A stretch of 64,000 nucleotides of DNA from Rhizobium mesosinicum (GCF_019511345.1 NZ_JAEUAK010000001.1:124001-188000), one strand, 5' to 3'; positions 45,608 to 55,308 are shown, counted from the stretch's first letter. A program made the numbers and translations. Notes: generated by a model not told the origin, from the letters alone.

Positions 45608-48331
45608 ATGGCACGGTTTGGGGGCCGCTGGCCGGAAGGCGATAGCGAAATCGGAAATTTGCTGCGCCGGAAGGGCTTAGATGCGGCCGGCGTCGGGCCA
45701 GTCGAAACATGGCCGAGTTCACTGCGGCATATCGCGGAAATGGTCGTCAACTCGCGTCAGCCGAAATTCGTCGCCTGGGGTCCCGAACTGGCCTTCATCT
45801 ATAACGACGCCTATATCGCGATCTTTCCCGAACGGCATCCTGCCGCCCTCGGAAAACCGTTTCAGCAGGTCTGGTCGGATATCTGGCCGCAGTTCGAACC
45901 GATCGTGAAGGCGACGCTCAACGGTCAATCGCAGCTCTACAAGGAACTGCGCGTTCCCATGTGGCGCGAGGGGCAGACGGAAGATACCTGGTTCACCTTT
46001 TCCTACACGCCGCTACGGGACGACGACGGCAAGGTCGCCGGCATCCTCTGCGCGACCATGGAAGTGACGGACCAGGTGCTCGCCAAGCGCCGGGAGCGCA
46101 TCGCCCTGGATGAGGCGCGGGAAAAATCAGCAACACTCGCTCTCGTCAACCGCGCCGGCTCGGCGATTACCGCTGAGCTCAATGTCGATCGCCTGACACA
46201 GATCGCCGTCGATGCCGGCGTAGCGTTGACCGGCGCCGAATTCGGCGCCTTTTTCTACAATGTCGACGACGGCGAAGGCGGCAGTTACATGCTTTATGCG
46301 CTGTCGGGGGTCGACAGGAAACATTTCGACAGGTTTCCGATGCCGCGTAATACGAAGGTCTTTGAGCCGACTTTCAGCGGCGAGGGCGTCGTGCGCTCCG
46401 ACGATATCCTGCTTGATCGGCGCTATGGACAGAATGCGCCGTATTCAGGCATGCCGAGCGGCCACCTTCCCGTGCGCAGCTATCTCGCCGTGCCGGTCAA
46501 GTCGCGCGACGGCAACGTCATCGGCGGACTGTTCTTCGGTCACAGCCAGCCCGCACGCTTTTCAGATGCGGCCGAGGCAAGCCTCGTCAGCCTGGCTGGC
46601 CAGTCTGCCGTCGCAATCGACAACGCCCGGCTCATCCGCGCCGCAGAGATCGAAATCGCTCAGCGTCGTGAGGCCGAGGACCAGCTCCGCAAGCTGAACG
46701 AAACGCTTGAAATCCGTGTCGCTGCCGAAATTCTCGACCGCCAGCAGGCGGAAGCAGCCCTGCAGCAAGCGCAGAAGATGGAATCGATCGGCAAGCTCAC
46801 CGGCGGCGTCGCGCACGATTTCAACAACCTGCTGCAGGTCATTTCAGGTAATCTTCAATTGCTCAGCAAGGACGTGGTGAACAACGGCCGAGCCAAAGAG
46901 CGCATTTCCAACGCGCTGTCCGCCGTCGAGCGCGGGTCGCGGCTCGCCAGTCAGCTTCTCGCTTTCGGCCGCCGCCAGCCATTGGAGCCGAAGGTGATCA
47001 ATATCGGCCGCCTTGTCTCTGCGATGGATGACATGCTGCGCCGCGCGCTCGGTGAGGAAATCGAGGTGGAGACCATGGTTTCCGGCGGCCTTTGGAATAG
47101 TTTTGCCGACCCGGCCCAAGTTGAGAACGCACTGCTGAACCTTGCCATCAATTCGCGCGATGCAATGGATGGCGCAGGCAAACTGACAATCGAAGTGGGC
47201 AATGCCTTTCTCGATGATTCCTATAGCCGCACGCATCCGGGGGTCGCAGCCGGCCAATATGTGGTTCTTGCCGTCACCGACACCGGCTCTGGCATGCCGC
47301 CCGAGATCGTCGAGCAGGCTTTCGAACCGTTTTTTTCCACCAAACCGGAGGGCAAGGGCACCGGCCTCGGCCTTTCCATGGTCTACGGCTTCGCCAAGCA
47401 GTCCGGTGGCCATGTGAAGATCTATAGCGAGGCCGGCGACGGTACCACGGTGAAACTTTATCTTCCCCGCTCCTTCCAGAGCGAGGACAGAATAGCCACT
47501 GGCGACAATGTCCCCGCAACCGGCGGCACCGAGACGATATTGGTCGCTGAAGATGATGAAGGTGTGCGTGCAACGGTGGTCGAGATGCTGACCGACCTGG
47601 GCTATTACGTGCTGAAAGCCAAGGACGCCCAGAGCGCGTTGACCGTGATCGAGAGCGGCGCGCATATCGACCTGCTTTTTACCGACGTGGTCATGCCCGG
47701 TCCGCTAAAAAGCCCCGAGCTAGCGCGGATGGCCCGCGAGCGCTTGCCGAATATCGCAGTGCTTTATACGTCAGGCTATACCGAAAACTCGATCGTTCAT
47801 GGCGGCCGGCTCGACCCTGGCCTGGAGCTCCTTTCCAAGCCGTATACACGGGAGGCCCTGGCGCGGAAAGTCCGCCACGTCCTCGTCAATCAGGCTCAAC
47901 GCCGCCTGACCAATCCGGTGCCATTGCCGGCCAACGGACAGCCGCGTGACATCGTCCAGGCCAGGCTGAAGCTTCTCCTGGTCGAAGACGATACCTTCAT
48001 CCGCATGGATACTGCCGAAATCCTGCGAGATCTCGGATATGACGTAATCGAAGCCGACAGCGGCGAACAGGGCATCGAACTGCTGCGTGGCTCGGAGGCG
48101 GGTATAGATATCATCATCGCCGATGTCGGCCTGCCGGGCATGTCCGGCCCGGCCTTCGCAGCGCTGGCGCGCGAAGCTTTCCCTTCGCTCGGTCTTATCT
48201 TTGCGACCGGTAACAGCAACCTTCCGGAGGCGAGCCGTTTTTCCGGTTCGGTGCTGCTGCCAAAGCCGTTTACGACCGCAGCACTCGACCGCGCGGTAAA
48301 AGTCGCCGCCCAACAGCGCCCCATCGCCTAG
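45608..48331 (+). CDS. Hybrid histidine kinase: PAS, GAF, kinase, two receiver domains
   Basis: 907 residues, no membrane segments. Order: PAS-like domain (about 45-165), GAF domain (about 180-355), coiled coil (355-395), HisKA with phospho-His403 ([10 protein letters not shown]), HATPase (about 505-625: N-box [32 protein letters not shown]), receiver 1 with acceptor Asp693 (TDVVMPG), receiver 2 with Asp839 (ADVGLPG). No His-phosphotransfer domain. A soluble sensor, possibly of light, redox or a small ligand. Poor ribosome site; sits inside the stress-gene island, so a role in stress signalling is plausible but unproven. Confidence 0.9.
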   Translation: MARFGGRWPEGDSEIGNLLRRKGLDAAGVGPVETWPSSLRHIAEMVVNSRQPKFVAWGPELAFIYNDAYIAIFPERHPAALGKPFQQVWSDIWPQFEPIVKATLNGQSQLYKELRVPMWREGQTEDTWFTFSYTPLRDDDGKVAGILCATMEVTDQVLAKRRERIALDEAREKSATLALVNRAGSAITAELNVDRLTQIAVDAGVALTGAEFGAFFYNVDDGEGGSYMLYALSGVDRKHFDRFPMPRNTKVFEPTFSGEGVVRSDDILLDRRYGQNAPYSGMPSGHLPVRSYLAVPVKSRDGNVIGGLFFGHSQPARFSDAAEASLVSLAGQSAVAIDNARLIRAAEIEIAQRREAEDQLRKLNETLEIRVAAEILDRQQAEAALQQAQKMESIGKLTGGVAHDFNNLLQVISGNLQLLSKDVVNNGRAKERISNALSAVERGSRLASQLLAFGRRQPLEPKVINIGRLVSAMDDMLRRALGEEIEVETMVSGGLWNSFADPAQVENALLNLAINSRDAMDGAGKLTIEVGNAFLDDSYSRTHPGVAAGQYVVLAVTDTGSGMPPEIVEQAFEPFFSTKPEGKGTGLGLSMVYGFAKQSGGHVKIYSEAGDGTTVKLYLPRSFQSEDRIATGDNVPATGGTETILVAEDDEGVRATVVEMLTDLGYYVLKAKDAQSALTVIESGAHIDLLFTDVVMPGPLKSPELARMARERLPNIAVLYTSGYTENSIVHGGRLDPGLELLSKPYTREALARKVRHVLVNQAQRRLTNPVPLPANGQPRDIVQARLKLLLVEDDTFIRMDTAEILRDLGYDVIEADSGEQGIELLRGSEAGIDIIIADVGLPGMSGPAFAALAREAFPSLGLIFATGNSNLPEASRFSGSVLLPKPFTTAALDRAVKVAAQQRPIA

Positions 48332-48532
48332 ACCTGGGCCACCTGGGAACCGTCTAGTTCCGTATATTTTTGAAACAAGGCCTCGCGATTTGTGCAGCCG
48401 TCATGGCGAGCCCTCAGGTCGACCGACAGGGTGTCGCCGACATCGAGCCGATCGCCAGGGGGTGATAGGGAAACCGCGCAAATACAGCCTTGCTCCAGGT
48501 TTCGATCTCTTGGCCGCAGAGCGGAAAAGGCC

Positions 48533-48557
48533 GGAACTTTTACGAGAGCAGCCAGTT
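48533..48557 (+). promoter_or_regulatory. EcfG-type general stress promoter of the KGG gene run
   Basis: GGAAC (48533-48537), 17 bases, GTT (48555-48557), 29 bases before the KGG-protein ATG. Presumably drives the next three genes. Confidence 0.65.
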
Positions 48558-48586
48558 GAGCCTCATTTAAACCAGAGGAGGCAGTC

Positions 48587-48901
48587 ATGCCGAAAGGTGA
48601 CAAATCTGCTTACACAGACAAGCAAAAGAGGAAGGCTGAGCATATCGAGGAAGGCTATGAGGATCGCGGCGTTTCTCAGGACGAAGCCGAGCGTCGCGCC
48701 TGGGCGACCGTCAACAAGGAAAGTGGCGGCGGTAATAAATCCGGTTCGGGCCGTGGCAAGAAGGATACGCACGAGTCCTCCGAAAAGGGCGGCCGCATCG
48801 GTGGACAGGCTTCTGCATCCCGTTCGAAAGAAGAGCGCTCAGCATCAGCCAAGAAGGCCGCTGCCACGCGCAAGCGTAACGATCAACACGCCCAACACTA
48901 A
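48587..48901 (+). CDS. KGG-motif stress protein
   Basis: 104 residues. N-terminal plasmid-stabilisation-like module (YTDKQKRKAEHIEEGYEDRG.. and EAERRAWATVNKESGGG) and a C-terminal Gly/Lys/Ser-rich tail with KGGRIGGQASASRSKEERS, similar to KGG-repeat general-stress proteins (E. coli YciG type). Strongly hydrophilic and probably disordered. First of three same-strand genes after an EcfG-type promoter; GAGG upstream of the ATG. Confidence 0.85.
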   Translation: MPKGDKSAYTDKQKRKAEHIEEGYEDRGVSQDEAERRAWATVNKESGGGNKSGSGRGKKDTHESSEKGGRIGGQASASRSKEERSASAKKAAATRKRNDQHAQH

Positions 48902-48966
48902 TAGACCTATTATCAGGGCAGAGCGGGAGGCAGTCCGGCTTGCCGCTCCTGCGAAGGAACTTCACC

Positions 48967-49257
48967 ATGACGAAGAAGAAGAAAAAATGGTCACAGGGCG
49001 TGACCGAAAACAGCGACGCTATGGATCTCAAAGAAGGCGTCTTCAAATCCAACGATCCGAAGAGGATCGCCGATTCATTGAAGCAGGCGGCAGAGAGCAG
49101 CCATCGGCGCAAGTCCAGCCCCTTCCGCTCGGCAATGTCGATGCTGAATTTCTACGTCAACCGCGCCGGAGATCAATTGCCGAAGAAGCAGAAGGGCACA
49201 CTTGACAAGGCGAAGGATGAGTTGCGCAAGGATTTCGGACGCGAAACCAGGCACTGA
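48967..49257 (+). CDS. DUF3175 protein
   Basis: 96 residues from MTKKKKKWSQGVTENSDAMD; ATG 48940 nine codons earlier lacks family similarity. Highly basic with family motifs LKEGVFKSNDPKRIADSLKQ and FRSAMSMLNFYVNRAG, KQKGTLDKAKDELRK. DUF3175 has no assigned role; charge suggests nucleic-acid contact. 65 bases after the KGG gene and 15 before the GST gene, so probably in the same stress-induced unit. Confidence 0.88.
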   Translation: MTKKKKKWSQGVTENSDAMDLKEGVFKSNDPKRIADSLKQAAESSHRRKSSPFRSAMSMLNFYVNRAGDQLPKKQKGTLDKAKDELRKDFGRETRH

Positions 49258-49272
49258 GGATCACGAGGGCAG

Positions 49273-50007
49273 ATGACTTACGAACTTTATTACTGGGACG
49301 GCATTCAGGGCCGTGGCGAATTCGTGCGGCTGGCACTTGAGGAAGCTGCCGCCGACTATATCGACATCACCCGCCAGTCGGGCCGCGGACACGGCACCGG
49401 CGCGATGCTTGCCATCATGAAGAGCGACAGCGAGGCGCAACTACCCTTCGCCCCACCCTTTCTGAAGGATGGCGATCTCATTATCTCGCACGTCGCCAAC
49501 ATCCTCCTTTATCTCGGCCCTAAACTCGGGCTTGCGCCTGACGAGGAGGGGCTGCGTTACGTCGCAAATGGCCTGCAGCTCACCGTCACTGATTTCGTTG
49601 CCGAGGTGCATGACACACACCATCCGATCGCAACTTCGCTCTACTACGAAGATCAGAAGGAAGAAGCCAAGGCTCGGTCGGCCGCGTTCATCAAGGAGCG
49701 GATTCCAAAATTTCTCGGCTATTTCGAACGCGTACTGAAACAGAACCCGGCGGGTCCGGGCCATATTGTCGGCGATACGCTGACCTATGTCGATTTGTCG
49801 CTGTTCCAAATCATCGAGGGTCTCGTCTATGCCTTCCCGAAAGCGATGAGCAATTATCGCCGCAGATATCCTCTGCTTGCCGCTTTGCATGACAGCGTCG
49901 AGCAGCGCCCGAACATCGCCCGCTATCTGAAATCCGACCGTCGGCTGGCGTTCAACACAGAGGGAATTTTCCGTCACTACCCGGAACTGGACACGGACGT
50001 TTCCTGA
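49273..50007 (+). CDS. Glutathione S-transferase family protein
   Basis: 244 residues. Thioredoxin-fold N-terminal domain with Tyr near residue 6 (YELYYWDGIQGRGEFVRLALEEA), then the all-helical domain (DVSL/VDLSLFQIIEGL). Conjugates or reduces electrophiles with glutathione. Third gene after the EcfG-type promoter at 48533, 15 bases from the DUF3175 gene, consistent with oxidative-stress defence. Confidence 0.88.
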   Translation: MTYELYYWDGIQGRGEFVRLALEEAAADYIDITRQSGRGHGTGAMLAIMKSDSEAQLPFAPPFLKDGDLIISHVANILLYLGPKLGLAPDEEGLRYVANGLQLTVTDFVAEVHDTHHPIATSLYYEDQKEEAKARSAAFIKERIPKFLGYFERVLKQNPAGPGHIVGDTLTYVDLSLFQIIEGLVYAFPKAMSNYRRRYPLLAALHDSVEQRPNIARYLKSDRRLAFNTEGIFRHYPELDTDVS

Positions 50008-50027
50008 GTTCTTCCCGCAATTTTCTT

Positions 50028-50052
50028 GGAACGATCGGGGGCGCCATCGGTT
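50028..50052 (+). promoter_or_regulatory. EcfG-type general stress promoter of the PfpI gene
   Basis: GGAAC (50028-50032), 17 bases, GTT (50050-50052), 42 bases before the ATG. Confidence 0.65.
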
Positions 50053-50094
50053 TTGCTTTTGATCCCGAATTCGACATGAAGGAAAGGAGAAGCA

Positions 50095-50655
50095 ATGTCT
50101 TCCATCAAATCCGCAAAAATTCTGATCCTCGCCACCGACGGCTACGAGCGCTCCGAGTTGCGCGTGCCCTTGGACGAACTGAAGAAACGCGGCGCATTCG
50201 TTAAGATCGCTTCTATCAAGGAAGGTGAGATCAAGAGCTGGGACAAGACCGATTGGGGCGATAGCGTTCCTGTCGACATGCAGGCCAAGGATGTAAAGAT
50301 CGAAGATTTTGACGCGCTGGTGCTGCCGGGCGGCCAAATCAATCCTGACAAGCTTCGTATAGACGACAACGCCGTGAGAGTCGTCCGCGAATTCGTCAAA
50401 TCCGGCAAGGTCGTCGCCGCCATCTGTCATGCCCCCTGGCTGCTGATTGAGGTTGATGCCCTTCGTGGCCGCCAGGCAACCTCCTATTGGTCGATCAAGA
50501 CCGATGTAAAGAATGCCGGAGCGACATGGAAGGACGAGAAGGTCGTTACCGACAAGGGCATCATCACCTCCCGCTCACCAGACGATCTTGAAGCGTTCGT
50601 CAACAAGATCGTCGAAGAGGTCGAGGAAGGCCGCCACGAGAAGCGCGCCGCCTGA
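50095..50655 (+). CDS. DJ-1/PfpI family protein (protease I-like)
   Basis: 186 residues. Catalytic-type Cys111-His112 in the nucleophile elbow AAICHAPWLL, partner Glu18 in GYERSE, and LPGGQINPDKLR. Prokaryotic PfpI/YhbO-type proteins protect from oxidative, thermal and carbonyl stress. AAGGAGA ribosome site. Monocistronic with its own EcfG-type promoter. Confidence 0.92.
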   Translation: MSSIKSAKILILATDGYERSELRVPLDELKKRGAFVKIASIKEGEIKSWDKTDWGDSVPVDMQAKDVKIEDFDALVLPGGQINPDKLRIDDNAVRVVREFVKSGKVVAAICHAPWLLIEVDALRGRQATSYWSIKTDVKNAGATWKDEKVVTDKGIITSRSPDDLEAFVNKIVEEVEEGRHEKRAA

Positions 50656-50717
50656 CGCTTACGCTCCTGTTAAACTCGAAGCCCGCGGTGTCAGATCACA
50701 GCCGCGGGTTCTTTTCG

Positions 50718-51728
50718 TCACCCGGGGACCGAGTGGCGCTCTAAAAAATCCAACATGCGATTTTCGTCTGCCCGAAGCCCGCGCAAGAGCTCCACCTCAC
50801 TTTCTTCCAGTGTTTCGTCGGAACCTGAAAGTGCGATAATCGCCGGGTGAATATAGCTGGAGCGCGAAATCGCCGGCGTGTTATGCAGAGCCTCTGCTGC
50901 AGCCTCCGACATTTCCTTCACGCTCGGCCGCCGTCCCGCTGATTTGGCTTTGCGTGCCGCGCCGAAAGCGGCAAGCGAGCCGGCCCATGTGCGGAACGTC
51001 TTGGCCGAAATGGCGATGCCTGAAATCTCGGCCAGATAGGCATTCAGCCGACCGGAATCGATTGGCTTCAGCGCGCCGGTCTCATCCTTCCAGACGAAGA
51101 GCTGCCGGCCCGGCAGGTCCGCGATCTCCTCCAGAATTTTCTGCAGCCGTGGATGTTTGAGACTGCGTTGTACGCGCTTGCCGCCTTTGGCACGGAACTT
51201 CAGTTCGATGCGGCCATCGACGATCTTCAGATGGCGCTTGAGAAGCGTCGTCGCGCCGTAGGTACCGTTTTCCTTGACATAGGCCTGGTTGCCGACACGC
51301 AGATGCGCCTCGTCAAGCAGTGTCGTCAGCGCCGCGAGTACGCCGTCGATATCATCGGCGCCGGTGTCAAGATGGCGTAAGACCGTTCGCCTGATCTTCG
51401 GCAGCGCCCGGCCAAACTCTATGAGCTGATGGAACTTGCCGGCGCTTCGAAAAGACTGCCAATCCTTGTGGTAGCGATATTGTTTGCGTCCGCGCGCGTC
51501 ATAGCCCGTCGCCTGCAAATGGCCATTCTCGTAGATGCAGATCCAGACATTCTCATAGGCCGGCGGCAACCCGAGCGCCTGTATGCGAGCCCTCTGGGAT
51601 TCGTCGGTGAGTTTAGTACCGTCCGGGAGCTGATAGCTGAAACCCTTGCCTTTCCTTCGCCTGCGGATGCCCGGTTCGGTGTCGCTGACATAAACAAGGC
51701 CAAGCTCGGTGATGACTTCTGCATTCAT
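50718..51728 (-). CDS. Type IB DNA topoisomerase (poxvirus type)
   Basis: 336 residues. N-terminal beta domain (about 10-85) and catalytic domain with Arg144 (LRVGNQAY), Lys near 180, Arg246 (KTFRTWAG) and nucleophile Tyr292 (SRSSYIHPAII), the bacterial topo IB set. Relaxes supercoils without ATP. It starts 17 bases after the glgX stop, so it is cotranscribed with glgX from the reverse EcfG-type promoter at 53934-53958, making it a general-stress gene by inference. Confidence 0.92.
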   Translation of the reverse strand: MNAEVITELGLVYVSDTEPGIRRRRKGKGFSYQLPDGTKLTDESQRARIQALGLPPAYENVWICIYENGHLQATGYDARGRKQYRYHKDWQSFRSAGKFHQLIEFGRALPKIRRTVLRHLDTGADDIDGVLAALTTLLDEAHLRVGNQAYVKENGTYGATTLLKRHLKIVDGRIELKFRAKGGKRVQRSLKHPRLQKILEEIADLPGRQLFVWKDETGALKPIDSGRLNAYLAEISGIAISAKTFRTWAGSLAAFGAARKAKSAGRRPSVKEMSEAAAEALHNTPAISRSSYIHPAIIALSGSDETLEESEVELLRGLRADENRMLDFLERHSVPG

Positions 51729-51745
51729 TGCTGGTTATCGACCCG

Positions 51746-53902
51746 TCACCTACCCCGCCGGCCGAAGTGGAACCATCTGCGTCGTTCCGCCTTGGTTGCG
51801 TCTTCTGGCGGTTTGGTCTGTCCCCTCGGTGCAAAGACTGCGATGCTTTGGGCATAAACCATGACCGGGCTCTCCTGCTCATGGAGCTTGAAAGCGTCGT
51901 CCTCGGCACCTGTATCGAGCACGCGCGCCCATTTCTTCAGCCCATTGACCTCCGGCAGATGCACCTCGCAGTCTCCACCGGCATTGAAGACTAGGTAGAG
52001 ATCGTCCATCTCCTCGGTGTCGGGAGAATGCGCACTTTTCGACAGATAGACTCCCAGTACTTGAAGTGCGTCATCGTTCCAGGCGCCGTCATCCATGAAA
52101 CTGGCGTCCGGCTTGTACCAGGCGATTTCGATACGGCCGTCTTCGGTGCTGTCGCCCGTCAGAAAACGCTCTTGCCTGAGCACAGGATGCGCCTTGCGGA
52201 ACGCAATGGCTTTGCGGCAGAAATCCAGAAAGGGGTCATCGAGACCATCCCACTTCGTCCAGCCGATCTGATTGTCCTGACAGTAGGCGTTATTGTTGCC
52301 GCCCTGGCTGTTGCCGACCTCGTCCCCGGCAAGGATCATCGGCACGCCTTGGGAGAGCATCAATGTTGCCATCATATTGCGGCGTCGGCGCCCACGCAGC
52401 CTGTTAATGTCCTCGTTATCGGTTGCGCCTTCGGCACCCATATTATCTGAATGATTGTCCGAATGGCCGTCCCTGTTATCCTCGCCGTTTGCCTCATTGT
52501 GCTTGTCGTTGAAAGAAACAGTATCCATCAGCGTGAAGCCGTCATGAGCCGACAGGAGATTGATCGATGACGTCGCACCGCGATCCGAGTGATTGAACTG
52601 GAGTGCGGAGCCGGTGATGCGCTGAGCGATTTCGGACACCATGCCGCCGTCTCCCTTCCAGAAGCGCCGTACATCGTCTCGAAACTTGTCGTTCCATTCG
52701 CGAAAAGGATGCGGAAAGCCACCGACCTGATAGCCACCGGCACCGACATCCCAGGGCTCGGCGATCAGCTTGACGCCCGCAAGGATCGGATCCTGACGGA
52801 TGGCGCCAAAAAACAGTCCCTGCCGGTCGAATTCCAGATCCTGACGTCCAAGGGTGCTCGCAAGATCGAAGCGGAAACCATCGATATGCATCACGCCTAC
52901 CCAATAGCGCAGACTATCAAGCACCATGCGCATGACCATGGGATGAGCGACGTTCAGAGTGTTTCCGGTGCCTGTCGTATCGAAGGTATGGCGCGGATCG
53001 TCGGGCGAAAGGATGTAGTAACTTGCATTGTCGAGGCCGCGGAAAGACATCGTCGGACCTTTCTCGCTGCCCTCGGCCGTATGATTATAGACGACGTCCA
53101 TGATGACTTCGATACCGGCCGCATGGAACTTCTTCACCATGGTCTTGATCTCGGTGATCCTGTCACCCGATAGATAACGTGATTGCGGTGCGAAAAAGCC
53201 GAGCGTCTGATAGCCCCAGTAATTCGTCAGATTCTTCTCTTCGAGATAGCGGTCGTTAGGAAAGAACTGGATCGGCAGCAGCTCGATCGCGGAAATTCCG
53301 AGCTTGACGAGATGATCGATAATCGGATCGCTGCACATGCCGAGGAACGTGCCACGCAGTCTCTCGGGCACTTTCGGATGCAGCATTGTCAGCCCGCGGA
53401 CATGAGCCTCATATATGATCGTCTCAGGCCATGGCCGCCTTATTGCTTCTTCACCCGCCCAGTCGAAATCGGGGTCCTGAACGACACCCTTGACCATATG
53501 AGGCGCACTGTCACGCTCATCGAAGGAGAGGTCGTCTTCGCCGATCGTATACCCATAAAGCGCGTCGTCCCATTTGAGGTCGCCAAGGATCTGCTTGGCA
53601 TAGGGATCAAGCAGCAGCTTGTTCGGGTTGAACCGATGGCCATTCTTCGGATCGTAAGGGCCATGGGCGCGGTACCCATAGACCGTGCCCGGCCCGATGC
53701 CGGCAATATAGCCAGACCAGATGTCGCCTTCTCGCTTCGGCAGCGGCAGCCGGGCGACTTCCCTTTTCCCATCGGGAGAAAAAAGACAGAGCTCAATCTG
53801 TTCGGCATGGGCAGAAAAGACTGCGAAATGCGTGCCTGTGCCGGTGTATTCCGCCCCCAGCTCCGGTTTCAGGAAGTCGAGTTCGGAAAAGGAAAAGCTC
53901 AT
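51746..53902 (-). CDS. glgX: Glycogen debranching enzyme GlgX
   Basis: 718 residues starting MSFSFSELDF; the longer frame upstream overlaps the promoter. CBM48 domain (about 10-110), then GH13 barrel: VVYNHTAEGSE, DGFRFDLASTLGR (nucleophile Asp), LIAEPWDVGAGGYQ (acid Glu) and LLSAHDGFTLMD. Hydrolyses alpha-1,6 branches of glycogen after phosphorylase trimming; released malto-oligosaccharides could feed TreY/TreZ to make trehalose. Reverse EcfG-type promoter 32 bases upstream; topIB follows directly. Confidence 0.93.
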   Translation of the reverse strand: MSFSFSELDFLKPELGAEYTGTGTHFAVFSAHAEQIELCLFSPDGKREVARLPLPKREGDIWSGYIAGIGPGTVYGYRAHGPYDPKNGHRFNPNKLLLDPYAKQILGDLKWDDALYGYTIGEDDLSFDERDSAPHMVKGVVQDPDFDWAGEEAIRRPWPETIIYEAHVRGLTMLHPKVPERLRGTFLGMCSDPIIDHLVKLGISAIELLPIQFFPNDRYLEEKNLTNYWGYQTLGFFAPQSRYLSGDRITEIKTMVKKFHAAGIEVIMDVVYNHTAEGSEKGPTMSFRGLDNASYYILSPDDPRHTFDTTGTGNTLNVAHPMVMRMVLDSLRYWVGVMHIDGFRFDLASTLGRQDLEFDRQGLFFGAIRQDPILAGVKLIAEPWDVGAGGYQVGGFPHPFREWNDKFRDDVRRFWKGDGGMVSEIAQRITGSALQFNHSDRGATSSINLLSAHDGFTLMDTVSFNDKHNEANGEDNRDGHSDNHSDNMGAEGATDNEDINRLRGRRRRNMMATLMLSQGVPMILAGDEVGNSQGGNNNAYCQDNQIGWTKWDGLDDPFLDFCRKAIAFRKAHPVLRQERFLTGDSTEDGRIEIAWYKPDASFMDDGAWNDDALQVLGVYLSKSAHSPDTEEMDDLYLVFNAGGDCEVHLPEVNGLKKWARVLDTGAEDDAFKLHEQESPVMVYAQSIAVFAPRGQTKPPEDATKAERRRWFHFGRRGR

Positions 53903-53933
53903 GACGCCCCCGCTTGATGAATGGCATGCGGGA

Positions 53934-53958
53934 AACGTCATTATGGTGCGAAAGTTCC
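53934..53958 (-). promoter_or_regulatory. EcfG-type general stress promoter of glgX-topIB
   Basis: On the minus strand: GGAAC (53958-53954), 17 bases ending in C, GTT (53936-53934), 32 bases before the glgX ATG. Complete cGTT form of the consensus. Confidence 0.7.
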
Positions 53959-53982
53959 GTAAACGACGATCTTTCGGGCCCG

Positions 53983-54777
53983 TCAGGGCATTAGCTGACC
54001 GCCATTGACCTCGATGATCTGACCGGTGATGTAGCCGGAGAGCGTCGGCGAAGCGAGGAAAAGATAGGCGCCGACACAGTCTTCCGACGTGCCGACAAAA
54101 CCCATCGGAATAGACTTGCGCTGCAATTCCATCTGCTCGTCATTCGTATAGCGCTCATGGAACGGCGTTGCGATGACGCCCGGCGCGACCGCATTGACAC
54201 GGATCTTGTCGGCGACGAATTCCTTGGCGTGACCATGAGTGATCGTCGAGACGAAACCCTTGGAAGCCGCATAGAGGATCGCGCCGTTGCCACCGCCATT
54301 GCGCGCCGCAATCGAAGTCGTATTGATGATGAAACCACCCTGCTTCTTCAGCCAGGGATGGGCAGCACGCGTTGCTGCAAGCACCGAGCGAGCGTTGAGA
54401 TTCATGACCTTCTCATAATGCTCGTCGGTATATTCTGCAGTCGGCTTGCGGCCGAGCATGCCGCCGGCATTGTTAATGAGGCCGTCGAGATGGCCGAAGG
54501 TCTTAGCCGTCTCTTCGACGACGCGCTCCGTCTCCCCTTCCCGCGATACATCACCATGCACCAGATACACAGTGCCGCCGGCTGCTCTGATCTCATCGGC
54601 AAGCTTTTCGGCGGAGTCGCGGCTGGAATTATAGTGCACGCCGACTTTGACGCCCTGCGCGGCGAAAGCGCGGGCGACGGCCGCACCAATGCCCGTCGAA
54701 GCGCCAGTAATCAGCACCGCCTTGCCGGAGAGGTCGGGAATTTTTATGGATGCAAGCGATTGTGCAAGATCTGCCAT
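53983..54777 (-). CDS. Short-chain dehydrogenase/reductase (FabG-like)
   Basis: 264 residues from MADLAQSLASIK. TGASTGIG at about 25-32, NNAGGMLG, catalytic Ser in NTTSIAARNGG, YAASKGFV (Tyr/Lys) and the C-terminal ITGQIIEVNGGQLMP. NAD(P)-dependent oxidoreductase of unknown substrate. Transcribed alone toward glgX; no stress promoter motif seen. The 270 bases upstream (54778-55047) hold nothing recognised. Confidence 0.9.
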   Translation of the reverse strand: MADLAQSLASIKIPDLSGKAVLITGASTGIGAAVARAFAAQGVKVGVHYNSSRDSAEKLADEIRAAGGTVYLVHGDVSREGETERVVEETAKTFGHLDGLINNAGGMLGRKPTAEYTDEHYEKVMNLNARSVLAATRAAHPWLKKQGGFIINTTSIAARNGGGNGAILYAASKGFVSTITHGHAKEFVADKIRVNAVAPGVIATPFHERYTNDEQMELQRKSIPMGFVGTSEDCVGAYLFLASPTLSGYITGQIIEVNGGQLMP

Positions 54778-55047
54778 GACGACGATAGCCTCCCAAAAAC
54801 CAAGGACATAGGTGATGAAACGATATGGGCCAGTCTTAGCAGGCGAGATCGCAGAAGGGCAATGCACGAAAAAGCGAGATGGGGCAGCTGCGGAGCGGGT
54901 GCTGCCGCAGACCAACGACTCGCAAGCCCTTCAAGGCGAGGGATAGCGCCTTTGAGGGAAGGCATGCTCAAGCCTGAGATGGCCGCTCTTCCTGCCCTTG
55001 CCCTCAACGTTTCCGTTTGATCAGATGCTTACAACCGTGTCGCGCTG

Positions 55048-55308
55048 TCAGGCCTGGCGTCCTCTGCTTTCCCGCGACGCAGGCAGTGTCGTGCTTTCCC
55101 AATGCCACTCGACATTTCCGGGCACGAAACCGAGCTTGAGGTTTCTGCGACCAATAATTCGGCGACTTCCGGTGTTCGGCGCCAAGTGGTCGATATCCGT
55201 TAGAAAGGCGTCAAAACTCTCGCGCCAGCGTGGATCGATGTGGTGATCGGACGCAAGCATGCGTCGATACTGTTCCCGAAGGAACTTGTGCTTATGGTTT
55301 TTTGGCAT
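55048..55308 (-). CDS. Small hypothetical protein with HNH-like C-terminal phrase
   Basis: 86 residues from MPKNHKHKFLREQ; a longer frame would overlap the DUF454 gene. Basic N-terminus, then DPRWRESFDAFLTDI, and an end resembling the closing part of phage HNH proteins (RRNLKLGFVPGNVEWHW). The HNH catalytic residues themselves are not clear. Weak ribosome site. Possibly a relic of phage or intron origin; function unknown. Confidence 0.5.
   Translation of the reverse strand: MPKNHKHKFLREQYRRMLASDHHIDPRWRESFDAFLTDIDHLAPNTGSRRIIGRRNLKLGFVPGNVEWHWESTTLPASRESRGRQA

Noticed and set aside
48328..48603. Minus-strand frame of about 90 codons between the hybrid kinase and KGG genes
   Set aside because: Its end looks somewhat protein-like, but there is no ribosome site, GC at third positions is only average, and it overlaps the stress promoter and ribosome site of the KGG gene.
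48390..49205. Plus-strand frame of 271 codons across KGG and DUF3175 genes
   Set aside because: Lies in a different frame from two recognisable families and is Arg-rich shadow sequence.
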